Counted from the first letter of the stretch, positions 47,575 to 57,173 are shown. The stretch: 58,847 nucleotides of DNA from a bacterium (GCA_021829835.1 JAKBPE010000007.1:1-58847); one strand, 5' to 3'. The notes: generated from the letters alone by a model not told the origin. Numbers and translations: made by a program.

Positions 47575-48078
47575 TTATTGATCCTTTTTCTTTTCGTCAA
47601 GCATCTTTTTGCCGAGAGCTTCCCTATTTTTAATGTCTTTCATTACTTTTTCATAATCTTCCTTGCTGAGAACTCTGCCCAGTATGTATTGGGAGTAGTT
47701 TATAGATATGCTTGCTATATCAAGTAGGATTGACTGCAGTTCGCTTGGGCTTATTTTTATTTCGCTTAAAGGCTTGAGTATCTCTATCCCTGCAGGAGCG
47801 AAATTGAAGGAGATATTCACAAGAGAGCCTATATCTTTTACAAGTGTTGTTACTGCGGCGCTGGTTGTATAGACGTCTTCAAGTTTTATAGGTTCTCTTA
47901 TTTCACCTACGCAGTATATTACCCCTTGGGATTTGAGAAGGCGGTTGTTTATCATTTCAGTCATTATAGGCTGGAGATCTTCTTGCTTCTCGCTCTGCAT
48001 GTCGAAATGCAGCCTTGCAAGTATTCCTCCCTTTGCTATTGTTTCTTCTGTAAGTTCATCGACTTCTGATTTTCCCAT
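47575..48078 (-). CDS. Hypothetical protein next to hisS
   Basis: 167-aa ORF, tightly spaced with hisS; no recognised motif. Confidence 0.6.
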   Translation of the reverse strand: MGKSEVDELTEETIAKGGILARLHFDMQSEKQEDLQPIMTEMINNRLLKSQGVIYCVGEIREPIKLEDVYTTSAAVTTLVKDIGSLVNISFNFAPAGIEILKPLSEIKISPSELQSILLDIASISINYSQYILGRVLSKEDYEKVMKDIKNREALGKKMLDEKKKDQ

Positions 48079-48082
48079 TGGA

Positions 48083-49360
48083 TCAACTTTTTAGCTTAGA
48101 TATAGCTTCTTCAATATCAAACATTTCTTCTTCTCCGCTTATCATGTCTCTGATGCGGATTTTTTTTGAGAGCCGCTCCTGGTTTCCTATTATTGCAACA
48201 TATTTTATGCGCATTGAATTTACATATTCGAGCTGTTTCGCAAGGGATCGTTTTGTGACACCAAGATCTGCATATATGCCTGCCTTTCTAAATGTAGATG
48301 CTATCTCTATTGCATACTCTTGATTTTCTTCCTTTATATATGCTATGTGTATCCTTGAATATGTCTTTAGGAGCTCTGCCCTGTTGAGCAATTCGAACAC
48401 TCTCGATACTCCAATGGCGCTTCCTACTGCAGGCATGCTGTTTTTTGAATACATCTCGATTAGATTGTCGTATCTTCCCCCTGACGCTATAGTTGGGAGT
48501 CTTTTGCCGTCTTCATATGTTACGAATTCCCAGACACCCCCAGTATAGTAGTCAAGTCCTCTTGCTAGTGATATGTCGAATTTTATTTTTTCTTCAAGTC
48601 CGTTAAGCTTCAACATTCTGAATAGGGATTCGAGACTTTCCAGGGAGTCTTTTGCTTCCGGGAGCTGGGCGTGGAGCCTTGCCAAGGTCTCCTCGTTTTT
48701 CTCATTTGAGGTATTTATGAATGAGATGAGGGAAATGGCATCCTCTTTTTCGGTTCCAAGTGATATGAGTTTTTCGATTATTTCGTCTTGGCTTATCTTC
48801 TCAAGTTTGTCTATTACCCGTATGGCCTCATTATGCCTCTGGTCAGGAACCCTGAACTTTCCTAGGATTCTGTCTAGAATCGTTCTGCTGTTTATCAATA
48901 TACGGTAATCAGTTATGCCTAATTCGCCGAGTGCGAATGCTATTGGAGAGATCACTTCAGCGTCGCTTATCGGTTCTGAACTCCCTATTATGTCTATATC
49001 GGCTTGTATGAATTCACGATTGCGCATTTTTTGTGGTTCGTCCATACGCCAGACATTTCCGATCTGATATCTTTTGAATGGCAGGGGAAGGTCTTTGTTC
49101 ATGGCCATAAAGCGCGCTAGAGGTACTGTGAAATCATATCTGAGCCCTTCCTCCGCCCCTTCTATTTTATATATTTCTTTTTTGGCATCTTCTCCGTATG
49201 CTTTTGCATTTAAGGTTGAGAGAAGCTCTATTGCAGGAGTTGTTATAGGATGGAATCCGAAGCGCTTGAATGCTTCCTCTATTACCAGCATAATTTGTTT
49301 TAAGAGTATTGTTTCTCCAGGACTGTAATCCTTTGTGCCGCGAGGAAGGCTTAATTCCAT
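48083..49360 (-). CDS. hisS: Histidyl-tRNA synthetase
   Basis: PRGTKDYSPGE; RYDFTVPLARF; RREFIQADIDIIG-type motif; ARGLDYYTGGVWEF. Confidence 0.96.
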   Translation of the reverse strand: MELSLPRGTKDYSPGETILLKQIMLVIEEAFKRFGFHPITTPAIELLSTLNAKAYGEDAKKEIYKIEGAEEGLRYDFTVPLARFMAMNKDLPLPFKRYQIGNVWRMDEPQKMRNREFIQADIDIIGSSEPISDAEVISPIAFALGELGITDYRILINSRTILDRILGKFRVPDQRHNEAIRVIDKLEKISQDEIIEKLISLGTEKEDAISLISFINTSNEKNEETLARLHAQLPEAKDSLESLESLFRMLKLNGLEEKIKFDISLARGLDYYTGGVWEFVTYEDGKRLPTIASGGRYDNLIEMYSKNSMPAVGSAIGVSRVFELLNRAELLKTYSRIHIAYIKEENQEYAIEIASTFRKAGIYADLGVTKRSLAKQLEYVNSMRIKYVAIIGNQERLSKKIRIRDMISGEEEMFDIEEAISKLKS

Positions 49361-49400
49361 TTGTCTACCGTTGTATTCCCTAATGGTAAATTAAGAGAGT

Positions 49401-49715
49401 TCAAAGATTCTTGGTTAGCCAAGATTTGAACATCTCCTTTGGCATTGCGCCCACTGATGTTGCCTTGACTGCACCATCCTTGAATAACAATACGGAAGGT
49501 ATGCTCATTATGTTGTATTTTGCTGCTATTTCCTGATTTTCGTCAGTATTGAGTTTTGCAAACTTTACTTTTCCAGAATATTCTTTTGAGACTTCTTCTA
49601 TTACAGGAGAAAATATTCTGCACGGACCGCACCATGGCGCCCAGAAGTCAACTACAACAGGAGTAGTGGATTTCATTACTTCTTTTTCGAAGTCATTTTG
49701 ATTGAGTTCTATCAT
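49401..49715 (-). CDS. trxA: Thioredoxin
   Basis: VVVDFWAPWCGPCRIFSPVIEEV; YNIMSIPSVLLF. Confidence 0.96.
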   Translation of the reverse strand: MIELNQNDFEKEVMKSTTPVVVDFWAPWCGPCRIFSPVIEEVSKEYSGKVKFAKLNTDENQEIAAKYNIMSIPSVLLFKDGAVKATSVGAMPKEMFKSWLTKNL

Positions 49716-49803
49716 TTTCGCACCTTATTATATTCTGCCTCTTTGGATTTATATATCTTTCAGATGATTATTAATAAGTGATGAGCAATACTTCTGATAA
49801 AGG

Positions 49804-50046
49804 ATGATGAAGATCTTGAGTGCTGAATTTATGGCAAGCATACCGAAGGCTTCAATAAAGAGATTCGTTAAGAAAAGATTTAAAGCCAATATAACAGACG
49901 AAGGAGCCGATGAGATAGTCAAGATACTTGAAGAAAAGGCAGAGAGGATATCAAAGCACGCAGTAGGCAATGCTAGGAAAGAAAAGAGAGGGAAAGTGAC
50001 CAAAGCCGATGTGATGAAGTACGTCATAGGAGGCTATGATGAGTAA
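49804..50046 (+). CDS. Archaeal histone
   Basis: ASIPKASIKRFVKKRFKANITDEGADEIVKILEEKAERISKHAVGNARKEKRGKVTKADVMKYVIGG histone fold; start may be ATG of MASIPKA (49831). Confidence 0.88.
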   Translation: MMKILSAEFMASIPKASIKRFVKKRFKANITDEGADEIVKILEEKAERISKHAVGNARKEKRGKVTKADVMKYVIGGYDE

Positions 50047-50599
50047 TATTATCACTGCATATCTTAGTCCTGATGGAAGATACAGAACAATGCCATATAA
50101 AAAAAACGCAGAAGATAGATTCTGCCTCTCTGAAAAAACAAGGAAAGGAACCTTGATTACCGAATTCGGTAAGAATGGGAGGATAATAGACCAGATTTAT
50201 TTGAATGGAGGCGATCCTGAATCTTCTCTCGAGAAGTATCTAGGGATAAGTTTACATATAGAGAAGAAGGCAAGTTATGATAGAGTCAATGTTTCAGCTT
50301 CATGCAGAAAATGTGGATCGCGGGAAAAGATTTACAGAGAGCTTGACCTCACTCTTATCTCATATGTTGAAAGCGTTCCTGTTGTTCCTATATTCAGGTG
50401 TATTGGTTGTGGAAGCAGATTTTATGCTATGGAGATAGAGTATCTAAATGCTCTTGTATCTAGAAATACTGCTCTGTTCACTGAAGACGAACGCAGGGGT
50501 ATTGAAAAGGACAGTGAGAGTGCAATAAAGGAACTTAATGAGTACATAATAAGAATATTTGCGTCAAAAAAGATAATGAGATTGGTATTTGAAGAGTGA
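50036..50599 (+). CDS. Zinc-ribbon protein of unknown function
   Basis: CRKCGSREK...CIGCGSRF; overlaps both neighbours. Confidence 0.65.
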   Translation: MMSNIITAYLSPDGRYRTMPYKKNAEDRFCLSEKTRKGTLITEFGKNGRIIDQIYLNGGDPESSLEKYLGISLHIEKKASYDRVNVSASCRKCGSREKIYRELDLTLISYVESVPVVPIFRCIGCGSRFYAMEIEYLNALVSRNTALFTEDERRGIEKDSESAIKELNEYIIRIFASKKIMRLVFEE

Positions 50600-50837
50600 T
50601 ATAATGATGATTTCTGAACTTTATGGGAAGAGAATAATATCGAATGAGGGAAAGAGGCTTGGCGAGGTTAAGGGAGTGATGATAAATTTCGAGGAGGGAG
50701 AGATATCACATCTGCTCCTTACGGAGCCCGAGAGACTCATCAAAAGCCAAAATCCCAGAACAGATATACAGAAAGGCAGCGTCGCTTACAAAAGAGTCAG
50801 GAATATCTCCGAAACGATTATCGTAGGAAAGGAATAG
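50589..50837 (+). CDS. PRC-barrel domain protein
   Basis: SELYGKRIISNEGKRLGEVKGVMINFEEGEISHLLL. Confidence 0.85.
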   Translation: MKSDIMMISELYGKRIISNEGKRLGEVKGVMINFEEGEISHLLLTEPERLIKSQNPRTDIQKGSVAYKRVRNISETIIVGKE

Positions 50838-50916
50838 AAGAGTATTTTCTTATTCTGGTAAGTAGAGGCAAGCAGTTATAATCTGGTTTTTCTTACCGGA
50901 GATGGAGAAGTGAGGG

Positions 50917-51051
50917 TCAATCAGTCTTTACTTCCCTTGCCATGGAAGATCTCTTCTTTGAAACTACCCTGTAGCCGCAGTATGGACATCTTATGTTGTT
51001 TCGTTCCAGCGACTTTATCTCTTTTCCACAGTGAATGCACATGTAGGCCAT
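50917..51051 (-). CDS. rpoP: RNA polymerase subunit P (44 aa), absent from supplied ORF track
   Basis: MAYMCIHCGKEIKSLERNNIRCPYCGYRVVSKKRSSMAREVKTD*; downstream of L37Ae as in other archaea. Confidence 0.92.
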   Translation of the reverse strand: MAYMCIHCGKEIKSLERNNIRCPYCGYRVVSKKRSSMAREVKTD

Positions 51052-51071
51052 ATCAATCATCAAGCGTAATT

Positions 51072-51431
51072 TTATTTGGTCTTTGCCTTTAACCATTTTG
51101 CAAGTTCAACATGAAGGTTGGACTTGCTTGTATCTATTATCCTTATATTCATCACGGCTTTGTATTCTTCCTCATTCAGTGTCATTATTGGAGTATACTT
51201 AGGCTCTTTTGCGAAATGAATCTCAAGCCAGTGCACCTTTCCTCTTAGGTAATCCCTTATTATTTCCTCAGTCATAGGTATGGAAGAAAAACTGAATAAG
51301 ATGCCATTGCACCAGTATAGGGGCATATTGCCCTGCGGAGTTATTCTCTCCCTGAGAAGATCGTCTTTAGGTACTTCTACCACTTCATGGACTACAAGTT
51401 CTTCTATAGGAGAATATGTTATCCTTACCAT
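51072..51431 (-). CDS. Hypothetical protein inserted between L37Ae and rpoP
   Basis: 119-aa ORF, same strand; no recognised motif. Confidence 0.6.
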   Translation of the reverse strand: MVRITYSPIEELVVHEVVEVPKDDLLRERITPQGNMPLYWCNGILFSFSSIPMTEEIIRDYLRGKVHWLEIHFAKEPKYTPIMTLNEEEYKAVMNIRIIDTSKSNLHVELAKWLKAKTK

Positions 51432-51520
51432 CTTATCATCTTTTCAATTATAACCTATTTGATGCCTTCTGTTTATAATACATAGGCCTGAACTGATGCC
51501 TTGCTGTCTGGGCTTGTCTC

Positions 51521-51757
51521 TCATTCGGAATTTCTTCCCAGTATTTTGCTTACAGCTTCTCCTGCCGCAGTATGGAAAGAGTACGCTCCTCCGGCATATG
51601 TAGCATTGCAGTATTCACAGTGCCATATCCCTGTTCCTTTTCTCCTTACGGCTTCCTTGCCGCAGGTATTGCAGACATACCTGGCTTTCTGTTGCCTTAT
51701 TACTGCCTCTTCCCTTTTTCTGAGGCTTACACCATATCGTATGCTTTTTTTTGCCAT
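51521..51757 (-). CDS. rpl37ae: Ribosomal protein L37Ae
   Basis: RYGVSLRKREEAVIRQQKARYVCNTCGKEAVRRKGTGIWHCEYCNATYAGGAY. Confidence 0.96.
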   Translation of the reverse strand: MAKKSIRYGVSLRKREEAVIRQQKARYVCNTCGKEAVRRKGTGIWHCEYCNATYAGGAYSFHTAAGEAVSKILGRNSE

Positions 51758-51758
51758 A

Positions 51759-52544
51759 TTAGTCTCCTCTTGTTTTCTGTATTATTCCTCTGAGCTCTTT
51801 TGATTTCTCAAATGTATTGTCTACAAACATGTCTATCTCGTTTGGAAGGAATGATCCGCCGAGACCTTTTTGCATTGCCCTTACAAAATGCTCATCGTTT
51901 GCTATTGTCATCCTTGCGTCTGCAAATACCTCCTCGCTTGCGTTTGTATCGAGAAGTATGGAATTTCCGATTTTTGCATATGTACATGATGTGCTTATAT
52001 TATTTATAGGCAGCCTTTCCAGATTTCCTTCCCTTATGACTTTACCTTCTTCGTACTTAGGCATGCGTGAATTATACAGGGCCGCAACTGCTGCTAGAGC
52101 TGAAGAGTCAAAAAGGTTGCCATCATAATTGAGCACGTATAAATCTATGAAAACATTCCATGATTTGCCCTCTTCTATGAAGAGTTTTTTTACATCGATT
52201 ATATTGCCTGCTCTTATTCCGCGATCTACTACCCTGGCTAGCTCCACTGCATCGGGAGAAGGTGGGCCTGCATCATAGGAATGATGAGCCATTGGAAGGA
52301 GCTCCGCACCTGTCATTATGGATCCTTCATCTGGCTTATCCTTCATAGGTTCTCCTACATCCATCTTTATTCCTACCAGAATTTTTGTGTTGCCCAGGCG
52401 TATCTCTGCAGAGCCTTCGGCGTGTGGTATTTTTCCTGTTTCCAAAGATATCTTCCTGAATGAAAGAAGATTCCTGCCGTCATCCCTTATTCCTTTGGAA
52501 AGCCTTTCCTTTAGATACTGTTCTGTTAAAATAGTCGTGTTCAC
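51759..52544 (-). CDS. rrp42: Exosome subunit Rrp42
   Basis: KGIRDDGRNLLSFRKISLETGKIPHAEGSAEIRLGNTKILVGIK; synteny. Confidence 0.94.
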   Translation of the reverse strand: MNTTILTEQYLKERLSKGIRDDGRNLLSFRKISLETGKIPHAEGSAEIRLGNTKILVGIKMDVGEPMKDKPDEGSIMTGAELLPMAHHSYDAGPPSPDAVELARVVDRGIRAGNIIDVKKLFIEEGKSWNVFIDLYVLNYDGNLFDSSALAAVAALYNSRMPKYEEGKVIREGNLERLPINNISTSCTYAKIGNSILLDTNASEEVFADARMTIANDEHFVRAMQKGLGGSFLPNEIDMFVDNTFEKSKELRGIIQKTRGD

Positions 52545-52553
52545 ATTCTCGCC

Positions 52554-53279
52554 TTATATTCTTTCTTCTATCTTTTGATAATGCTCAAGAAGCGCATCTT
52601 TCTGTGTCTTGGTTATTATCTCTCCTGCTTTTATGACCATCTCTATTCCTCTGTGGATCTCTTCTGAGGTGAGTTCACCATCCATTTGAAGAAGATTTAT
52701 CTCCTTGGTTCTAGGGTTTATTGCTATAGGCATGTCAGCAGTAGAATAGTTGTCTTCTGTCTTATCCATGTCCAATATCAATGTGTTTTCTGCTTTGCCT
52801 ACTGACACCGCAAACGGCATGTCCCGCATAGGAATGCCTGATGCCGCAAGCGCTACAGATGCACACGTTATTCCTGCCGCACGTGTGCCTCCATCGCTCT
52901 GCAATACTTCGATAAATATGTTTATTTCTGTTCCGGGAAAGAGATCAGTAAGCACCACATTCTCAAATACCTCCTTTGTTACTTTGGATATTTCTATTGC
53001 TCTCCTGTTCATTCCAGGTCTGCCGTGTTCTTCCAAAGATGAGAAGGGAGCCATGGTATACCTGCATTTTATGACTGCCTTGTTTAAGTCCTGCGTATGT
53101 CTAGGTAGAGCCTCTCGTGGGCCATATACTGCAGAAACAATCTTGTTGTTTCCCCATTCTATGTATGCTGATCCTGAAGCATTCTTTATAGGGTTGATAG
53201 ATATTTTGATTTGGCGCATTGTCCCAGGATCCCTGCCGTCAAGCCGTTTTCCGTTTATTATTAATGTTGGTTTTTCCAT
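52554..53279 (-). CDS. rrp41: Exosome catalytic subunit Rrp41
   Basis: RLDGRDPGTMRQIKISINPIKNASGSAYIEWGNNKIVSAVYGPRE; EVLQSDGGTRAAGITCASVAL. Confidence 0.96.
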   Translation of the reverse strand: MEKPTLIINGKRLDGRDPGTMRQIKISINPIKNASGSAYIEWGNNKIVSAVYGPREALPRHTQDLNKAVIKCRYTMAPFSSLEEHGRPGMNRRAIEISKVTKEVFENVVLTDLFPGTEINIFIEVLQSDGGTRAAGITCASVALAASGIPMRDMPFAVSVGKAENTLILDMDKTEDNYSTADMPIAINPRTKEINLLQMDGELTSEEIHRGIEMVIKAGEIITKTQKDALLEHYQKIEERI

Positions 53280-53293
53280 TTTATCTTCCGTCT

Positions 53294-53896
53294 TTATTCT
53301 TTACTTGGAGTTTCAAGCATCTGAGCTATTCTTTCAGTTAAGCCAGGTATGTGCGACTCGTCCTGTATGCGCATTATGGCTTTTGTTGCAATGTCAGAAT
53401 CCCCTCCCTTTATCCAGATTAGGCCATTCATGCCTACCGATATGCTGGCCTTTGTCTTTTCTGTTATCTGCCTTATCATTGTGTCCTGCTTGCCTAGAAG
53501 CCTTGGTACCTTTGAAGGCTTTATCGCTATCACCTTTCCTCCGAAAAGCACTCTTGGTCTTGATAGTATAACTGTGCCTGTTTTGTCAAGTTCTTTCACA
53601 ACAGCTTCAATTATATCGCCATTTACCACGCTTGTCTCTGAGAATTTGGATATAATAAGTCCTTTGTAAGGCGCATTTAAGCCTATTACGTCGGTATTGA
53701 GCTTTGCTTCTTCCACTATGCCTACAATTTTCTCTCCTGGGACAGGGTACCATAATCCTTCCATCGGTATGAATGAATTTTTTTCGTCGTCATACATTCC
53801 TATCACAGTAGAGCATGTCTTGCCGTTCTCGACTATAGTGTGGTCTAGCCTTAGCGGTTTTTCCGCTATTATGTCTCCTGGGAGAACTATTTTCCT
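53294..53896 (-). CDS. rrp4: Exosome RNA-binding subunit Rrp4
   Basis: S1/KH layout, VLPGDII...YWYPVPGEKIVGIVEE-type; GLIWIKGGDSDIATKAI. Confidence 0.93.
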   Translation of the reverse strand, partial: RKIVLPGDIIAEKPLRLDHTIVENGKTCSTVIGMYDDEKNSFIPMEGLWYPVPGEKIVGIVEEAKLNTDVIGLNAPYKGLIISKFSETSVVNGDIIEAVVKELDKTGTVILSRPRVLFGGKVIAIKPSKVPRLLGKQDTMIRQITEKTKASISVGMNGLIWIKGGDSDIATKAIMRIQDESHIPGLTERIAQMLETPSKE

Positions 53897-53908
53897 CATT
53901 AAAATCAC

Positions 53909-54589
53909 TTAAATTGTGTCTATCTGGGCTTCTCCTTTGGTAAGCCCGTTTATCTTGTCAAAGAACTCCTGCTTTAGACCTGCAGGGAATTCTACAGAAA
54001 CTTTGAGAGATCCGTCATTTTGCCACTCCTCTGATTTTAACCCGTATTGCTTCAATGTGCCATAGCATCTGTTAGCAAAAGACGCAGGTATGCGGATCTC
54101 AAGGTGTGCTGTTGCAAATTTCAGGGGGATTATGGTATTTATTTTCTTTATTATGCTGTCTACCTGTTCATTTGCATTCTTGAATGGGTCTATTACAATA
54201 TGGGCCTGCTCAAGCGCTCCTTCTATTCTTATAGGAGTATGTGGCGCGTTGGTTCTTGGATCTATCGAGTTTACTGCTATTATGTTTATTATCTGTTTTC
54301 TCTTCTCTTCTACTAATTTGTGTCTCTGTTCAGTGGTTATTGGTACGTCCCCTTTTTTCAATATTGTATCTACAATCTTGGCAAGGTCTTCTGTTCCGAA
54401 TATCTTTTTAATCTTTTCCTGATTCTGGCGCTCTCCCTTATTCGCATTCTTGAATATCTCTTCTGCTTCAAGAACAGATAGGGGATCTTTTCGCTTTCCG
54501 GTTATGTACTCATAAGCCATATCCGAATCTATGAATATCTCAAATTCTTCTCCGTTCGTGGAATATTTGGCTATTACTGTTTTTGACAT
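53909..54589 (-). CDS. sdo1: SBDS ribosome maturation protein
   Basis: GEEFEIFIDSDMAYEYITGKRKDPLSVLEAEEIFKNANKGERQ...HTPIRIEGALEQAHIVIDPFKNANEQ. Confidence 0.96.
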   Translation of the reverse strand: MSKTVIAKYSTNGEEFEIFIDSDMAYEYITGKRKDPLSVLEAEEIFKNANKGERQNQEKIKKIFGTEDLAKIVDTILKKGDVPITTEQRHKLVEEKRKQIINIIAVNSIDPRTNAPHTPIRIEGALEQAHIVIDPFKNANEQVDSIIKKINTIIPLKFATAHLEIRIPASFANRCYGTLKQYGLKSEEWQNDGSLKVSVEFPAGLKQEFFDKINGLTKGEAQIDTI

Positions 54590-54594
54590 AGAAT

Positions 54595-55290
54595 CTACAG
54601 GTATTTCGCAACTTCTTCAGGAGTTACTACTCGGTAGCCTTCGCCTTCTTTTATATAGCCTACTTCCATGCTTTCCTGAGGTACTTTTCCTTCTGATACT
54701 TTCTTTATTATCTTTGCTCCGAGAGTTATCATCTCTTCTACTCGCATGTTGTCCTTGTACTCCTTCACAAGGATTTCAGTGGCTATCTTTTTTCCTGAAC
54801 CTATTGCTTCAGCTTTGTAACCAAGAATTGATGCTCCAGGCTCTATCTCATATAATTTAGGCCCGTTGTCTATTCCACCTACCAAGAGTGAGACGGCATA
54901 AGGTCGAAGCCCTCCATACTGTGTGGCCTGCATCATATACGATGCTATCTCTTCGGTGAGAGACTCGACAGATTTGTCATCATCATAAACAAGTCTGTGG
55001 TTTAGCGCTGTGATCCTTGCCCTGTCTATAAGATGAAGGCCGTCGGCAACAAGGCCGCTGTAGGTAGCCCCCATGTTTGAATCTATCTTGAATACCTTGT
55101 GTACTGTAGATTGTATGGCAAGAGGCTCGGTGACTACCTTGTGTGCAACAAATACCACGCTGTCTTTTCCTGTCATTCCTATGGATGTCGCGCCTTTCCT
55201 TACTGCTTCCTTTGCATACTCTACCTGGAATAGTCTGCCGTCTGGATTGAACATTACACCGCGGTCGTATGCTTGTACATTTGGATACAT
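54595..55290 (-). CDS. psmA: Proteasome alpha subunit
   Basis: AYDRGVMFNPDGRLFQVEYAKEAVRKGATSIGM. Confidence 0.97.
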   Translation of the reverse strand: MYPNVQAYDRGVMFNPDGRLFQVEYAKEAVRKGATSIGMTGKDSVVFVAHKVVTEPLAIQSTVHKVFKIDSNMGATYSGLVADGLHLIDRARITALNHRLVYDDDKSVESLTEEIASYMMQATQYGGLRPYAVSLLVGGIDNGPKLYEIEPGASILGYKAEAIGSGKKIATEILVKEYKDNMRVEEMITLGAKIIKKVSEGKVPQESMEVGYIKEGEGYRVVTPEEVAKYL

Positions 55291-55433
55291 AATATCACTT
55301 AATATAATTAGCAGATTTGCTATGTTTTAGGATAATCTAATTTTAATCATTAAAAGCTTATATAACTATCTGGTTCAGAGAAAAAGCCGAAGCTGTACAG
55401 TTTGGATGCCTCTCTGCCTTATGGTATGATTTT

Positions 55434-55622
55434 TCAGGAGTTTATGCTCAAAGCATAAGTGCCATTTGCTGTTATGCCTAGTTTTTTGGCAAGCTCTGAC
55501 TTTTCCGAATTGAGTATCACTACATATCCGCTCCATTTTACAGTCATGTCAGATGATCCGCATATGGGGCAGACATCTCCCTGGGCTATTATTACCCTGC
55601 ATTTTTTGCATGCTTTTTCCAT
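55434..55622 (-). CDS. spt4: Spt4 / RNA polymerase subunit E''
   Basis: KACKKCRVIIAQGDVCPICGSSDMTVKWSGYVVILNSEKSELAKKLGI. Confidence 0.94.
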   Translation of the reverse strand: MEKACKKCRVIIAQGDVCPICGSSDMTVKWSGYVVILNSEKSELAKKLGITANGTYALSINS

Positions 55623-55627
55623 TTATA

Positions 55628-56227
55628 TCACTTCTTTCCTTTAGGTTTTGATTGTGCTCCTCCCCTTCGTGGGCCTCTTTCCCTTGGTTTTATAGGTTCC
55701 TTTATCCATTCGTATTTTCCAAGTCCTTCAGGCCTCATTGTCAGAGCAATCTTAGTGTCTTTTATGTTGTTCTTAAGGCTTATTGTGGATACCTTTGTAT
55801 AAACCACATCTCCTTTCTTTAGAGTTCTTCCGCTGTTTCTTAAAACAAATGCGGCTGATTTCCTGTCGTGGGTTATGAAGTCGTTGGTTATCTGCGAGAG
55901 GTGTACTAGCCCGTCTATAGGACCAAGCCTTACGAAACACCCGAAATCTACGAGTTCAGATATCTCACCCATAAGGATTTCGCCTACTTCTATGTTAAAT
56001 GCTAACATGTCGAAAGTAACCTGATGGTGTGTTGAAGGGTCTCCAGGCATTATGAAGCCGTCACTTATATCCCTTACATTGAATACTGCCAGCACGACGC
56101 CGAAATCCTTCTCCATGAGGCGCTCATGTCTCTTTCTTAGTATCGTTTCTGCGGCTTTTTGAAGATCTTCTCCGAAGTGTGTTGGGGGTATGTTTATCGT
56201 ATCTTTTATAGTGTATACATAGAACAT
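55628..56227 (-). CDS. rpoE1: RNA polymerase subunit E' (Rpo7)
   Basis: MFYVYTIKDTINIPPTHFGEDLQKAAETILRKRHE; S1 domain LVDFGCFVRLGPIDGLVHLSQI. Confidence 0.95.
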   Translation of the reverse strand: MFYVYTIKDTINIPPTHFGEDLQKAAETILRKRHERLMEKDFGVVLAVFNVRDISDGFIMPGDPSTHHQVTFDMLAFNIEVGEILMGEISELVDFGCFVRLGPIDGLVHLSQITNDFITHDRKSAAFVLRNSGRTLKKGDVVYTKVSTISLKNNIKDTKIALTMRPEGLGKYEWIKEPIKPRERGPRRGGAQSKPKGKK

Positions 56228-56284
56228 AGGATTGCCTCTGAGGTTAATATTCGTTTTAGATATTGGGAGTTATATTTATTAATA

Positions 56285-56656
56285 CTATCGCAGGTTCCTG
56301 TTTTCCCCTAATGTCAGTGCAACTATGCCTTGCGCCCGGAGTCTGCGCCGCAGTTCTGTATCGTTTGTGCAGACTTTTGCCTCTTTCGACTTAACAGCAT
56401 GGCATAATATCCAGTCGTCAACATGGCCTTCGGAGCGGATTATAGATATTTTTTTGCCCTGCATAAGCTGCAATGCTACAGCTGCGTCCTTGGAGTTTTT
56501 TTTCTTTGATTTTTTTAGCTTTTCAAGCTCTGCTACTGTACCACTTGCCACTATGATCTCGTGATCTGGAAAGGCTTCGCTTACTATATCGAATGCGTCA
56601 GCTTTTATTGAAAGCCCGAAGAGAATCGAGCTTGTGTCTATTATTATCTTTTTTAT
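56285..56656 (-). CDS. FCF1/Utp24-like PIN-domain protein, apparent ATA start
   Basis: Extending the 88-aa ORF upstream gives (ATA)KKIIIDTSSILFGLSIKADAFDIVSEAFPDHEIIVASGTVAELEKL...HVDDWILCHA...CTNDTELRRRL; in-frame TGA precedes ATA. Confidence 0.8.
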   Translation of the reverse strand: MKKIIIDTSSILFGLSIKADAFDIVSEAFPDHEIIVASGTVAELEKLKKSKKKNSKDAAVALQLMQGKKISIIRSEGHVDDWILCHAVKSKEAKVCTNDTELRRRLRAQGIVALTLGENRNLR

Positions 56657-56714
56657 TCAATCACTCTTTAGAATATGCCCAGAAAGGGCTAAATTAATTA
56701 AGAGACTATAGGTA

Positions 56715-57128
56715 TTGCTGTTTATGTCACTTGATATGTATGCCGAAAGCATGATATATGCGTATGAGCATCCTCAGCATAAGCGCCGGATTGAGAATGC
56801 GGACGTTAGCTTCAGCGAAGAGAATATTTCATGTGGAGACAAGCTTACAATATACATAAAACTTGACGGCAGGATCATGAGAGAGGTCTCTTTTGACGGG
56901 CTTGGATGTGTCGTGTCCATGGGTACTGCAGAGATACTCTCCGATGAGATGCAGGGCAAGCCGATAGAAGAAGCGCTTGCGTTCGGAAAAGACGAACTCC
57001 TTAAATTGATAAATATAGATCCCGGACCAGTAAGGATGCACTGTGCGACCCTCTCACTTAGAGCATTAAGAAAGGCACTTTTCCTGCATGAAGGAATTGC
57101 ACCTGACAGAGAGACAAAGGAGCTTTGA
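56715..57128 (+). CDS. SufU/IscU-type Fe-S scaffold protein
   Basis: ISCGDKLTIYIKLDG; FDGLGCVVSMGTAEILSDEMQGK; VRMHCATLSLRALRKAL (three Cys). Confidence 0.92.
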   Translation: MLFMSLDMYAESMIYAYEHPQHKRRIENADVSFSEENISCGDKLTIYIKLDGRIMREVSFDGLGCVVSMGTAEILSDEMQGKPIEEALAFGKDELLKLINIDPGPVRMHCATLSLRALRKALFLHEGIAPDRETKEL

Positions 57129-57173
57129 AGTGAGTAAGAAACCTGTCTTCTTTTGATTGCAAATAAAAAAATT

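Noticed and set aside
52750-53571. 273-aa plus-strand ORF
   Set aside because: Spans antisense of rrp41 and rrp4; no independent coding evidence.
55370-55410. AGC-TTCG-GCT mini-hairpin downstream of spt4 (minus strand)
   Set aside because: Only a 3-bp stem; too weak to call a terminator.
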